This document shows, in pieces, positions 26,803 through 34,986 of a stretch of 64,000 nt of DNA. Origin of the DNA: Sphingobacteriia bacterium 28-36-52 (GTDB lineage: Bacteria > Bacteroidota > Bacteroidia > Chitinophagales > Chitinophagaceae); NCBI GenBank assembly GCA_002281575.1, contig NCGN01000003.1:186001-250000 (forward strand), written 5' to 3'. Each line of letters opens with the position of its first letter. Position 1 is the stretch's first letter. The notes under the pieces were generated by a model, which did not search any database, had not been told where the DNA came from, and worked only from the letters and a program-made list of their open reading frames with translations. The translations under genes and the position numbers were made by a program.

Positions 26803-27546
26803 TTATCTGCCCTGCATTGCTGTTAGCATACTACCATAAACCTGATTCAACTTGGTAAGGTTATTCGCTAATGCTGCAATTTGTTCTTTTGCTCGGTTTG
26901 CATCTTCAGCGGTATTATTCATTGCCTCAGAAGCTGCAGATAATTTACCATAAAACTGATTCAATGCTTTAAGGTGATTATTGCTCTCTTGTAATTCTAA
27001 TTCGTAAATAGTATTTAGAGAAGATAAGTTTTTAGTTAAGCCCTGAACCTGCATATGAAACTGCTTATTACTTTCAGCAGCAGCTTCAAAACTAGATAAA
27101 GAATGAACGGCACCATTAACTGCAGTAGCTACAGAACCCAATGCAGTGGATGCTGCTTTTGAGTTTGCAGTAAAGTCTCCAGTAGATTTTACTACATCAC
27201 TGATTTCTCCCATTTTATCAACAGTGGTTCCTAATTTTTTAAAACCTTCGCTTAACTTTCCTAAGTTAGCAGGGGTTATATCGGCTTCTGCCAACATTTT
27301 CTCCATACTTTTTAAAGCAGGATTACCTGCATCTGTAACAACAGTTGGCGCACCCATATCTGGAGGAGGCAAAATAGCATAGATAATAAATATCAAAGCC
27401 TCTGTTGTTAAACCAATTTTTAATGCCCAGTCTGCCCAAGAAAGGTGAAGTATTTTTGCCATTGCACCAAAGATCACCACGGCTGCACCAAGAGATACAA
27501 CAACGTTTACCGCGCGATTAACTGTAGGAGAAACACCTGAAGCCAT
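26803..27546 (-). CDS. gldL: Gliding motility / T9SS motor protein GldL (PorL-like)
   Basis: GldL forms the pentameric proton-driven stator of the T9SS motor. Two membrane helices lie at about residues 12-30 and 42-59 (VVSLGAAVVIFGAMAKI and IGLTTEALIFIIYAI), including the acidic Glu49 in the second helix, the position expected for the proton-carrying residue in this family. The remaining 180 residues form a cytoplasmic helical tail with coiled-coil character (ANNLTKLNQVYGSML). At 247 residues the length is usual. It follows gldK by 24 bp and precedes gldM by 52 bp. Confidence 0.94.
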   Translation of the reverse strand: MASGVSPTVNRAVNVVVSLGAAVVIFGAMAKILHLSWADWALKIGLTTEALIFIIYAILPPPDMGAPTVVTDAGNPALKSMEKMLAEADITPANLGKLSEGFKKLGTTVDKMGEISDVVKSTGDFTANSKAASTALGSVATAVNGAVHSLSSFEAAAESNKQFHMQVQGLTKNLSSLNTIYELELQESNNHLKALNQFYGKLSAASEAMNNTAEDANRAKEQIAALANNLTKLNQVYGSMLTAMQGR

Positions 27547-27570
27547 AATTGTATTTTTTGTAGTTTATTT

Positions 27571-28854
27571 TTATTTTTTCATTTTTGGAGCCAAATCAAT
27601 CACACAACGGAAACCAATATATGATTTAGCCGTGTCTTGGTATTCGTAGTTACGCGTACTAACTTGAATTTGGTATTGAGTGTCTTTCCAAGAACCACCT
27701 CTAATTACTTTACGTTTTTCACGAGGACGGTCAGAATCTTTTGCATCATAACGAACATCTGGACTCATATCTGAAAGGAAATTATAAGATCCTTCATAGA
27801 AATAAGAACCCGTCCACTCTGCCACATTTCCGCTCATATTATATAAACCATAATCGTTGGGCCAGTAAGCATCGGCTTTAACAGTATAAAATCCTCCGTC
27901 TTCAGCATAATTACCTCTACCTGGCTTAAAGTTGGCCAATAAGCAACCTTTTTTGTTTCTGGTATAATAGTTACCCCAAGGAAACATTGAATTGGTTCTT
28001 CCACCACGAGCAGCATATTCCCACTCTGCTTCAGAAGGCAAACGATAATCGCCATCGAATGCTAAATTCTTTTTACCTAAGTAGGCATTTTGATAATGCG
28101 TTCTCCAGCTACAAAAAGCCATTGCTTGCTTCCAAGTAACCCCTACCACTGGATAATTTCCAAATGAAGGATGAGAGAAATATCTTTTGGTCATTGGTTC
28201 GTTATAGGAATAAGAGAAATCTCTCATCCATACCAATGTATCAGGGTATACTTTCTGATTGCGCTTTACAATAAAATTTTTACGAGGTTGTCCTGCATTT
28301 TCTCTTTTTGCAGCTTCAGCCAAGTCAAAATATTCAATTCTATAAATCAATTTGTCAGGATCAATTTCTGGCTTACCGTATAAACGATTGTCTGGTGCAA
28401 GGTTTAATTCATTTAACTGCTCAACCGTTTTTCTATCCCACTTAATGGTTTTAACCTTGGCCCAATCAACTGCCATGGTATCATCATCTTTATTAATTCC
28501 TTGTCCAAATAGAATTTTGAAAGAAAGTGAGTCTCGCACCCAGTTAACGAATTGGCGATAATCGTTGTTAGTAATTTCAGTGGCATCCATCCAAAAACCA
28601 GGAATAGACACTTGTCTGTTTCTGGTAGTATATTGGTAGCTGATGTCTTCATCGCTAGGCCCCATATGGAAAGTTCCAGGTTGTATGTAAACCATATTCC
28701 TTGGGGGATTCATATTCTGCTTTGCATTGGGGGCAACTCCGTGAAGTTGGCCATCGTCTGGCAATCCTTTTCCACCCTTCGATTTGAAGAGCTTACACGA
28801 AGTAACCGTTAACGCACAAAACGCCGTGATAACCAAATAAAAATGTCTTTTCAT
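27571..28854 (-). CDS. gldK: T9SS ring lipoprotein GldK (PorK-like), formylglycine-generating-enzyme fold
   Basis: GldK is an outer-membrane lipoprotein of the T9SS ring. The start is set at ATG 28854, which gives a signal peptide with lipobox TVTSC (Cys20); an upstream in-frame ATG at 28881 lies across the -7 promoter box and is rejected. The mature protein has the sulfatase-modifying-factor fold (YIQPGTFHMGPSD, FWMDATEITNNDYRQFVNW, YPVVGVTWKQAMAFCSWR, RLPSEAEWEYAARGG, YNMSGNVAEWTGS, VIRGGSWKD). In GldK this fold is structural, not known to act as an enzyme. It is the first gene of the gldKLMN operon. Confidence 0.95.
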   Translation of the reverse strand: MKRHFYLVITAFCALTVTSCKLFKSKGGKGLPDDGQLHGVAPNAKQNMNPPRNMVYIQPGTFHMGPSDEDISYQYTTRNRQVSIPGFWMDATEITNNDYRQFVNWVRDSLSFKILFGQGINKDDDTMAVDWAKVKTIKWDRKTVEQLNELNLAPDNRLYGKPEIDPDKLIYRIEYFDLAEAAKRENAGQPRKNFIVKRNQKVYPDTLVWMRDFSYSYNEPMTKRYFSHPSFGNYPVVGVTWKQAMAFCSWRTHYQNAYLGKKNLAFDGDYRLPSEAEWEYAARGGRTNSMFPWGNYYTRNKKGCLLANFKPGRGNYAEDGGFYTVKADAYWPNDYGLYNMSGNVAEWTGSYFYEGSYNFLSDMSPDVRYDAKDSDRPREKRKVIRGGSWKDTQYQIQVSTRNYEYQDTAKSYIGFRCVIDLAPKMKK

Positions 28855-28878
28855 GACCACAATTGATTTTGACAGGAG

Positions 28879-28886
28879 CAAATATA
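28879..28886 (-). promoter_or_regulatory. -7 promoter element of the gldKLMN operon
   Basis: TATATTTG on the minus strand is an exact TAnnTTTG match; a TTAG about 18-19 bp upstream is a weak -33. The leader to the gldK ATG at 28854 is about 18 nt. The rest of the gap up to 29094 is AT-rich, with no other feature seen. Confidence 0.65.
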
Positions 28887-29094
28887 TGTTTCAAATGACT
28901 TGGTACTAATAAAAGTGCCTCGTCTTATTGGTTTTTAAGTAAAATTTACAATCAATAGTAACTAATTAATTTCTAGTAAAATAGGTTTGTTCATAGGGCC
29001 TGTCCAAAGCAAATTACTTATAAAGTTGTTACATAATTGCTAAAGATAGTTTAGAACGGAAAAAAAGGCCAAATGTTGCCTATTGATAAAAAGA

Positions 29095-29114
29095 AACCCC
29101 TCAAATGAGGGGTT
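29095..29114 (-). terminator. Rho-independent terminator after the hemD-like gene
   Basis: AACCCCTCA at 29095-29103 pairs with TGAGGGGTT at 29106-29114 around a 2-base loop. On the minus strand the stem is followed by a T-rich stretch (TTCTTTTTATC), so it serves the hemD-like gene 12 bp upstream. Confidence 0.8.
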
Positions 29115-29126
29115 CTTCTTAAACAA

Positions 29127-30014
29127 TTATTTTGTTGGTTTCGCTGCTTTTTTGGCTGGTGCTTTAGTAGCTGCTTTGCTAGCTGCCTTTTTAGGTGCTT
29201 TTGAAGCGGTTTTGCTGGGTGCTTTTACAGCAGGTTTGGCTAAAAATTGATCTAATGCTGCCACCATACTTGGACGCTGTGGGCTAGGCACTTGAATTTC
29301 TAAATTAAAACCGGCTTCTATTACCGCTTTGGAGGTATTTCCACCAAATGCAGTTAAAACGGTACCATTTTGCTTGAAATCAGGAAAATTATCCAATAAG
29401 CTTTTTACTCCGCTTGGGGTGAAAAAGCAAATCATGTCATAATCGTTCTTTTGCAAAACAGGCTTGATGTCGTTGCTAATGGTGCGATACATATAAGCCA
29501 GCTGAAAGTCGCATTTATTATTCTTTAACCAACTACAAATTTCACTGTCTTGTTGGTTCTCACTGCATACATACAAAAACTTCTCGGCCTCTTTGTGCTT
29601 ATTAATAACGTCTAACATGCTTTTATTGGTACCATCGGCACCATAAAACACTTTGCGTTTTCTGTAAAGAATAAATTTTTGTAAATAGAGCGCAACCGCT
29701 TCTGTAATGCAGAAATACTTGGTATCCTGGGCAATACTTAATTTTAATTCCTCGCTCATTCTAAAGAAATGATCGATTGCATTTCGGCTGGTGAAAATGA
29801 TGGCAGTATATTGCTGTACATCAATTTTTTGTTTGCGAAAATCTCTTGCAGGAATTCCTTCTAACACTATGAATGGATGAAATACCAATTCAACATTGTG
29901 CTTTCTTTCTAGGTCAAAGTAAGGAGATCTTTCACTCTCAGGCTTTGGCTGCGAAATTAGAATCTTTCTGGCTGTCTTCGAATTTCCTTCTTGCTTAGAC
30001 CCGTTTTTGCTCAT
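29127..30014 (-). CDS. hemD: Uroporphyrinogen-III synthase family protein with a histone H1-like C-terminal tail
   Basis: HemD closes hydroxymethylbilane to uroporphyrinogen III in haem and B12 synthesis. The 295-residue protein has the two-lobe HemD layout: KILISQPKP at the start, AIIFTSRNAIDHFF in the first lobe, LYVCSENQQDSEI and MICFFTPSGVKSLLDNF in the second, and FGGNTSKAVIEAGF near the end. Sequence conservation in this family is low, and Bacteroidota members of this type may have other roles. The last 35 residues (about 261-295) are almost only Lys, Ala, Pro, Ser and Thr in AAKKA-type repeats, like bacterial histone H1-like proteins. It follows the DUF4271 gene by 32 bp in the same operon. 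Confidence 0.8.
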   Translation of the reverse strand: MSKNGSKQEGNSKTARKILISQPKPESERSPYFDLERKHNVELVFHPFIVLEGIPARDFRKQKIDVQQYTAIIFTSRNAIDHFFRMSEELKLSIAQDTKYFCITEAVALYLQKFILYRKRKVFYGADGTNKSMLDVINKHKEAEKFLYVCSENQQDSEICSWLKNNKCDFQLAYMYRTISNDIKPVLQKNDYDMICFFTPSGVKSLLDNFPDFKQNGTVLTAFGGNTSKAVIEAGFNLEIQVPSPQRPSMVAALDQFLAKPAVKAPSKTASKAPKKAASKAATKAPAKKAAKPTK

Positions 30015-30046
30015 TGCTTGATCTTGTATTTTGCGAATGTAAAATA

Positions 30047-30868
30047 TCAGCCTATATTTTCTACCAAAAGCTTATAAATCAGCGCCATTGGTAAAATTTC
30101 CACGGCGCAAAGGTAAAGGAAAAAATGAAAAGGATTTAGCTGAAGATCGGTCCTAAGTAGGCCAAAGGATACTAAATACCGATAAATAAATAACAATGTT
30201 ACAACACCGAAAGAGATCGTGGCAACAATTGCCCCAATTGTTGGGTCTGCAAAAGCCAATAAAACTGTTAGAGGGAGCAAAACCACTCCCATGATTCGGT
30301 TTACCACTGCAACCAAAAATAAATAAGAAGCAGCTGATGCACTATTGTTAAAAACCCACCCTGCAAAGGAAACAAATAAGTATTTTCCTAAATAAATAAT
30401 ACCCAAAACAGCCGTTACATAAGCATACAACAACCAAAATTGCAAACTAGCCCATTGATTGTATTGAATGATCAATGTAATAAACAATCCTGTTGAAAGC
30501 AAAAAAAGCAGGTTAATGAGCAAGGAAGCAAAACTATCTTGAGCCAACTGTTCTTTTGTTTGTTTTTGCCTTAATGAGGTTTGAAAAAACAGTTTGAACA
30601 GATTTTGAAAATACTTGGGGAAGGCGGTCTTAATAAATCCTAACATGAACACCAATAAAGCAATTGTATAAAAAAGGGCATCTTTCGACTCTTTTTCACG
30701 ATACTCTACCAACATATAAATAGCTGGCTTGTGCAATGGCAAATACGGATGTGCAGCAATCTTTTTATAAGTGACTGTATCATTCATAAGGAGGCTCAAA
30801 TCCTGCTGTGCAGAAACCATTAGCCCCATTGTTGCAAAAACTACAATCAAAAAAATACGCATTCGCAT
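30047..30868 (-). CDS. DUF4271 family membrane protein
   Basis: The 273-residue protein has a signal-like N-terminus ending near MVSAQ, then about five to six hydrophobic helices spread over residues 65-270, and matches the DUF4271 family that commonly lies just upstream of the HemD-like gene in Bacteroidota. The role is unknown. A -7 box TAATTTTG at 30874-30881 lies so close to the first ATG (30868) that the second in-frame ATG at 30862 may be the true start. It is divergent from hemW, with 78 bp between them. Confidence 0.75.
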   Translation of the reverse strand: MRMRIFLIVVFATMGLMVSAQQDLSLLMNDTVTYKKIAAHPYLPLHKPAIYMLVEYREKESKDALFYTIALLVFMLGFIKTAFPKYFQNLFKLFFQTSLRQKQTKEQLAQDSFASLLINLLFLLSTGLFITLIIQYNQWASLQFWLLYAYVTAVLGIIYLGKYLFVSFAGWVFNNSASAASYLFLVAVVNRIMGVVLLPLTVLLAFADPTIGAIVATISFGVVTLLFIYRYLVSFGLLRTDLQLNPFHFFLYLCAVEILPMALIYKLLVENIG

Positions 30869-30873
30869 TACAA

Positions 30874-30881
30874 CAAAATTA
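30874..30881 (-). promoter_or_regulatory. -7 element of the DUF4271-hemD unit
   Basis: TAATTTTG on the minus strand is an exact TAnnTTTG match, and lies 6-12 bp before the candidate start codons at 30868 and 30862. Confidence 0.5.
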
Positions 30882-30923
30882 TTGAATGGTGATGATTAAA
30901 CGTTCATGTTAGCAGAACAATGC

Positions 30924-30931
30924 TAATTTTA
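30924..30931 (+). promoter_or_regulatory. -7 element of hemW
   Basis: TAATTTTA (one change from TAnnTTTG) lies 15 bp before the hemW ATG at 30947. Confidence 0.4.
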
Positions 30932-30946
30932 ATTTTTAAATAGCAA

Positions 30947-32074
30947 ATGGCCGGAATTTATATTCATATCCCTTTTTGTAAAAAAGCTTGCAACTATTGC
31001 AATTTTCATTTTTCTACCAATCATCAATTGATTGATCAGGTGGTTGATGCCATTGTACATGAAATACAACTGCAAAAAAATTATTTAGCTGAGCCCATTG
31101 AAACCTTGTATTTGGGCGGTGGCACTCCATCTCTGTTAAAGAAAGCAGCGTTGACTAAGATATTTGAAGCAGTTAAGCTGCATTTCAACTTACTGCCTCA
31201 TGCAGAAATAACATTAGAAGCCAACCCTGATGATATTGATACCGAACAATTATTGAATTGGATTGAATTGGGCGTTAATCGTTTGAGTATTGGCATTCAG
31301 TCTTTTAGAAACGAAGACCTACAATGGATGGGACGCGCACACAATGCTGATCAAGCATTGACTTGTATTGAATTGGCACAGGCTGCAGGCATTCAAAATA
31401 TTTCGATTGATTTAATTTATGGTGGGCCCAGTTTATCTAATGAAGATTGGATCCAGAATCTCCAAATTGCCATCAACACTGGGGTTCCGCATTTATCTTG
31501 TTATGCATTAACAGTAGAACCCAAAACAGCACTAGCCCATAAAATTAATAAACAAGAATTGCCAAATGTAGATGCTGCACACCAGGCTGCTCATTTTAGT
31601 ATTTTACAGGAAATGACTGCTGCTGCTGGATTTGAACAATATGAAATATCCAATTTTTCATTGCCTTGCAAAAGAAGTATACACAATGCCAACTATTGGT
31701 TGGGCAAGCATTATTTAGGGATTGGACCTGCGGCACATTCTTTTAACGGCCGTAGCAGACAGTGGAATATCAGTAACAATGCTTTATACATTCAATCTTT
31801 AGCCCAAGCCGTAGTGCCATTTGAAATAGAGGAATTAACTGTTGTTCAACAAATTAATGAATACATTATGACGGCACTCAGAACCATTGAAGGCATTAAT
31901 GCAAATAGAATCAATGAAATTGCGGGCAATGCCATTTTTGATGCCATTTTACTAGATGCAGCCCACTATATTAAGGAGGGACTTTTGACTCACGCTAATG
32001 GTCAATTAAGCCTTTCCCATAACGGTAAGTTTATGGCAGATGGTATATCTGCTCATTTATTTAGAGAGGAATAA
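30947..32074 (+). CDS. hemW: Radical SAM family haem chaperone HemW
   Basis: HemW binds haem and delivers it to respiratory enzymes; it was long annotated as an anaerobic coproporphyrinogen oxidase. The 375-residue protein starts directly with the radical-SAM motif (IHIPFCKKACNYCNF, cysteines 10, 14 and 17) and has YLGGGTPSLL, TLEANPDD, RLSIGIQSF and ISIDLIYGGP, followed by the C-terminal HemN-like domain (YEISNFSLP...HNANYWLGKHYLGIGPAAHSF). The extra Cys of the HemN-type motif (CxxxCxxCxC) is replaced by Phe, as expected for HemW. It is divergent from the DUF4271-hemD unit. Confidence 0.92.
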   Translation: MAGIYIHIPFCKKACNYCNFHFSTNHQLIDQVVDAIVHEIQLQKNYLAEPIETLYLGGGTPSLLKKAALTKIFEAVKLHFNLLPHAEITLEANPDDIDTEQLLNWIELGVNRLSIGIQSFRNEDLQWMGRAHNADQALTCIELAQAAGIQNISIDLIYGGPSLSNEDWIQNLQIAINTGVPHLSCYALTVEPKTALAHKINKQELPNVDAAHQAAHFSILQEMTAAAGFEQYEISNFSLPCKRSIHNANYWLGKHYLGIGPAAHSFNGRSRQWNISNNALYIQSLAQAVVPFEIEELTVVQQINEYIMTALRTIEGINANRINEIAGNAIFDAILLDAAHYIKEGLLTHANGQLSLSHNGKFMADGISAHLFREE

Positions 32075-32085
32075 ACTATAGGGAA

Positions 32086-32457
32086 CTAGTGAATATTGTC
32101 TACTGTTGTATCTACAGTTTGTAATAAAGTCATAACAATTGGATAAAAATCATGTTTCTGAGGGTGCTTTTCACCTAATTTGTCGGAAATCTGTTTGATG
32201 GCCATTAATAAATTCTCTTTATTAATGCTCTCAGTATGTATATGATTGGGCCTATGTATTTCAAAGTCGTCTCTCAACAATTCCATTAAAGAAACTTCTA
32301 AAATTTTAGAAAGGTCTTTAATATGCTTCACTGTAAGTTGGGTATAGCCATTCTCAATTTTACTATACGCGTTTTGGGATATACCCATTTGCTTTGCTAC
32401 AAAATCTTGGGTATAATTTCTTTGTTCTCTAACTTTTCTAATCAAGGTTTGTGGCAT
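32086..32457 (-). CDS. XRE-family helix-turn-helix regulator
   Basis: The 123-residue protein has an N-terminal Cro/CI-type helix-turn-helix at about residues 3-62 (LIRKVREQRNYTQDFVAKQMGISQNAYSKIENGYTQLTVKHIKDLSKILEV, read in parts), followed by a 60-residue helical tail with SDKLGEKHPQKHDFYP. No ligand domain is seen. It may be the distal gene after gpsA (50-bp gap) or have its own AT-rich promoter. Its targets are unknown. Confidence 0.85.
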   Translation of the reverse strand: MPQTLIRKVREQRNYTQDFVAKQMGISQNAYSKIENGYTQLTVKHIKDLSKILEVSLMELLRDDFEIHRPNHIHTESINKENLLMAIKQISDKLGEKHPQKHDFYPIVMTLLQTVDTTVDNIH

Positions 32458-32507
32458 TGTAAATAGTTTATTTATTTAATACATATTTAGGAGAATTTTG
32501 TTTAAAT

Positions 32508-33503
32508 CTAAATCAAAAAACTTTCAATTTGTTTAAACCCATCTTCTGCTGGCAGCTGCTCCCATAAAATTGCGTAGATGGCACTAGCTATTGGCATATT
32601 GACCAAAACGGTATTATTTGTTTTATAAATACACTTGCTGGCAAAGTATCCTTCGGGTAACATATTCAGCTCAAGCTGTGCCGATTTAACTGAATAACCC
32701 TTACCCATCATATTGCCAAAAGTGCGATTTCTACTGAATAAAGAATAACAGGTTACCAATAAGTCTCCCAAGTAAACGGAGGCGGTATAATTTTTTTCTT
32801 TACAAGTTCCCGGTGCTACCTTTTCTAGGAACGTTCCCATTTCGTTGGCACAATTGGCAATATATACACTCAGGAAATTGTCTCCATATTCTAAGCCATG
32901 GGCAATACCAGCACCAAGCGCATAAATATTTTTCATGACTGCTGCATACTGTACCCCTACCACATCGGTATTAACTACTGTGTTAATATACTCGGTTTTA
33001 AAGCATGCAGCAATAGCGGCTGTTTCTGCCTCATCGGCTCCTGAAAATGTGAGGTAAGATAATTTTTCTGCTGCCACTTCTTCGGCATGACAAGGACCTA
33101 ATAATGTAAAATAATCTTTCAACGGAAATTGAACTGTTTCTGCTAAATACTCATGCAATAACTGGTTCTTTGTTGGAGTAATTCCTTTTACTGCAGAAAC
33201 AATTTTTTTATTCTTCCATTTTTCTGCAGTCACTTGTTCCAATGCATCTTCCACATAAGCAGAAGGAACTGCTATAACCAATATATCAGACGCTTCAATT
33301 ACTGCATTAATATCAGTAGTCAATTTCAATTGCGCAGGATTAAAATAAGCGGTACTTAAGTAATGCGGGTTATGCCTTCTTTTTTTGAAATGATGAATAC
33401 TATCCTCATTTCGGATAAACCAATGAATTGTATTGCCGCTATCTGTGAGAATTTTAGCTAAAGCAGTAGCCCAGCTTCCACCTCCAATAATTCCAAACTG
33501 CAT
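32508..33503 (-). CDS. gpsA: NAD(P)H-dependent glycerol-3-phosphate dehydrogenase
   Basis: GpsA reduces dihydroxyacetone phosphate to sn-glycerol 3-phosphate for membrane lipids. The 331-residue protein begins with the nucleotide-binding loop IGGGSWATALAKIL, has IVSAVKGI, LLGPCHAEEVA (catalytic region), VQYAAVMKNIYALGAGI with the active-site Lys, and the GDLLVTCYSLFSRNRTFG signature. The family GPSFA-type motif is GPCHAEE here, as is usual in Bacteroidota. It is a cytoplasmic enzyme. It is separated from the efflux pair upstream by a terminator. Confidence 0.93.
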   Translation of the reverse strand: MQFGIIGGGSWATALAKILTDSGNTIHWFIRNEDSIHHFKKRRHNPHYLSTAYFNPAQLKLTTDINAVIEASDILVIAVPSAYVEDALEQVTAEKWKNKKIVSAVKGITPTKNQLLHEYLAETVQFPLKDYFTLLGPCHAEEVAAEKLSYLTFSGADEAETAAIAACFKTEYINTVVNTDVVGVQYAAVMKNIYALGAGIAHGLEYGDNFLSVYIANCANEMGTFLEKVAPGTCKEKNYTASVYLGDLLVTCYSLFSRNRTFGNMMGKGYSVKSAQLELNMLPEGYFASKCIYKTNNTVLVNMPIASAIYAILWEQLPAEDGFKQIESFLI

Positions 33504-33548
33504 ATGGCTGTTTTATCGCTATTAATTCAGCAAACATACAGAAAAACA

Positions 33549-33573
33549 AATGGACGGTATTTAGCCGTCCATT
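33549..33573 (-). terminator. Rho-independent terminator after the efflux adaptor gene
   Basis: AATGGACGG at 33549-33557 pairs with CCGTCCATT at 33565-33573; on the minus strand the stem is followed by TGTTTTTCT. It ends the TolC-adaptor unit and isolates gpsA. Confidence 0.85.
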
Positions 33574-33596
33574 GATGAATTATTATTGAAATAATT

Positions 33597-34976
33597 TTAG
33601 TCTTTTTTCTTCTCTTCAAAAAGTTTGTCCTTTTCTACTACAGTAACCAAGTTGCCATCTTTGAGCATTTTGCTTACAATAGAGTATGGCCCAGTAATTA
33701 CTTTATCTCCCTCTTTTACGCCCTCTGTAATTTCTATATTATTCAAATCTTGAATGGCTGTTTTTACTTTTACTTTCTTTACTTTATTATCGGCCTGTAA
33801 AATAAATACCACTTCTTCAATTGAATCATCAGCACTCACCGATTTTTGTTCCGCCTTTTCCACTTGTGCTACTTTAGCAGCTGGTTTTTTTTCGTCTTTT
33901 TTCTCTTTCTGATCTTCTTTGCTATCTCTAGTAGTAACCGCATTTAAAGGAACAGATAATACATTGTATTTACTCTTCGTTTGTATATCTGCACTGGCTG
34001 TCATTCCCGGACGGAAAGGGAAAGATCTACCTGGAATAACCAAGTCTTTATAACTTTCTTGTAATAAACGAATATGCACTTTGTAGTTGGTTACCTCAGC
34101 ACTTGCATTGGCAGTAAGATTATTACCAGTACTTGGATTGGCAATTTTATAAACAATGCCCTTAAACTTTCTACTGGTATATGCATCTACTTCTACAATA
34201 GCAGTATCGCCTAATTTAACTTTAGGTATATCATTCTCACCAACATCAACCCTTACTTCAAAACTGCGCATATCGGCCACCCGCATCATTTCGGTACCTA
34301 CGTTAAAACTATTACCTGCAACACGCTCTCCTTTTTTAATGGCCAATAAGCTAATTACACCATCCATTGGTGACGTAATTAATGTTCTTCCAATATCTTT
34401 ATTGGCTCTGTTTAATTGTGCTTGAACACTTTGAACACCTGCTTTAGCACTTTTGATTCCTTCCATTGCAGCATTGTAATTGGCTCTTGCACTTTTAACA
34501 GCTTGTTCTGCTTGTTCAAATTCTAATCGGCTGATTACTTTTTCGTCTAATAATTTCTTTTGACGATTGTATTGTGTTTCTGCTTGATCTAATGTTGCTT
34601 TAATAGCAGCAGATTGTGCGGTAGTATTAGAAACCTGTGCTTGTTGTTGGCTAACTCCTGCAGCAACTTGATCTCTTTGAGAATTTAATATATCTGCATA
34701 AATTCTAGCCAATACTTGTCCTCTTTTAACTGTATCTCCTTCAGCAACTGTTAATTCAACAATTTCACCGCTTACGTCGGGGCTAATTTTTACTTCAATT
34801 TCAGGATATACTTTACCACTCGCATTTACCGTTTCAATAATCGTTCTGCGCTGTACTGCTTCGGCAGTAACTTTTATTCCTTCTTCTTTTCCTATTACCC
34901 CTGCTTTCTTTAGGCCTATGATAACGCCTATAATTACTACTAGGCCTACAATAATCCAGATTAACTTCTTACTCAT
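33597..34976 (-). CDS. Periplasmic adaptor (membrane fusion) protein of an efflux pump, MacA/HlyD-like
   Basis: The 459-residue protein has one N-terminal membrane helix (about 5-23), a biotinyl-lipoyl-like half (VSGEIVELTVAEGDTVKRGQVLARI), a long coiled-coil hairpin (about 85-200), the second lipoyl half (ITSPMDGVISLLAIKKGERV), a beta-barrel domain and a membrane-proximal part. A charged Lys/Glu insert (about 348-372) interrupts the last domain, which is not usual. It follows the TolC gene by 10 bp, so both form an efflux system. No MacB-type ATPase/permease or RND pump lies next to it; the inner-membrane partner must be encoded elsewhere. Confidence 0.87.
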   Translation of the reverse strand: MSKKLIWIIVGLVVIIGVIIGLKKAGVIGKEEGIKVTAEAVQRRTIIETVNASGKVYPEIEVKISPDVSGEIVELTVAEGDTVKRGQVLARIYADILNSQRDQVAAGVSQQQAQVSNTTAQSAAIKATLDQAETQYNRQKKLLDEKVISRLEFEQAEQAVKSARANYNAAMEGIKSAKAGVQSVQAQLNRANKDIGRTLITSPMDGVISLLAIKKGERVAGNSFNVGTEMMRVADMRSFEVRVDVGENDIPKVKLGDTAIVEVDAYTSRKFKGIVYKIANPSTGNNLTANASAEVTNYKVHIRLLQESYKDLVIPGRSFPFRPGMTASADIQTKSKYNVLSVPLNAVTTRDSKEDQKEKKDEKKPAAKVAQVEKAEQKSVSADDSIEEVVFILQADNKVKKVKVKTAIQDLNNIEITEGVKEGDKVITGPYSIVSKMLKDGNLVTVVEKDKLFEEKKKD

Positions 34977-34986
34977 GATTTGTTTT

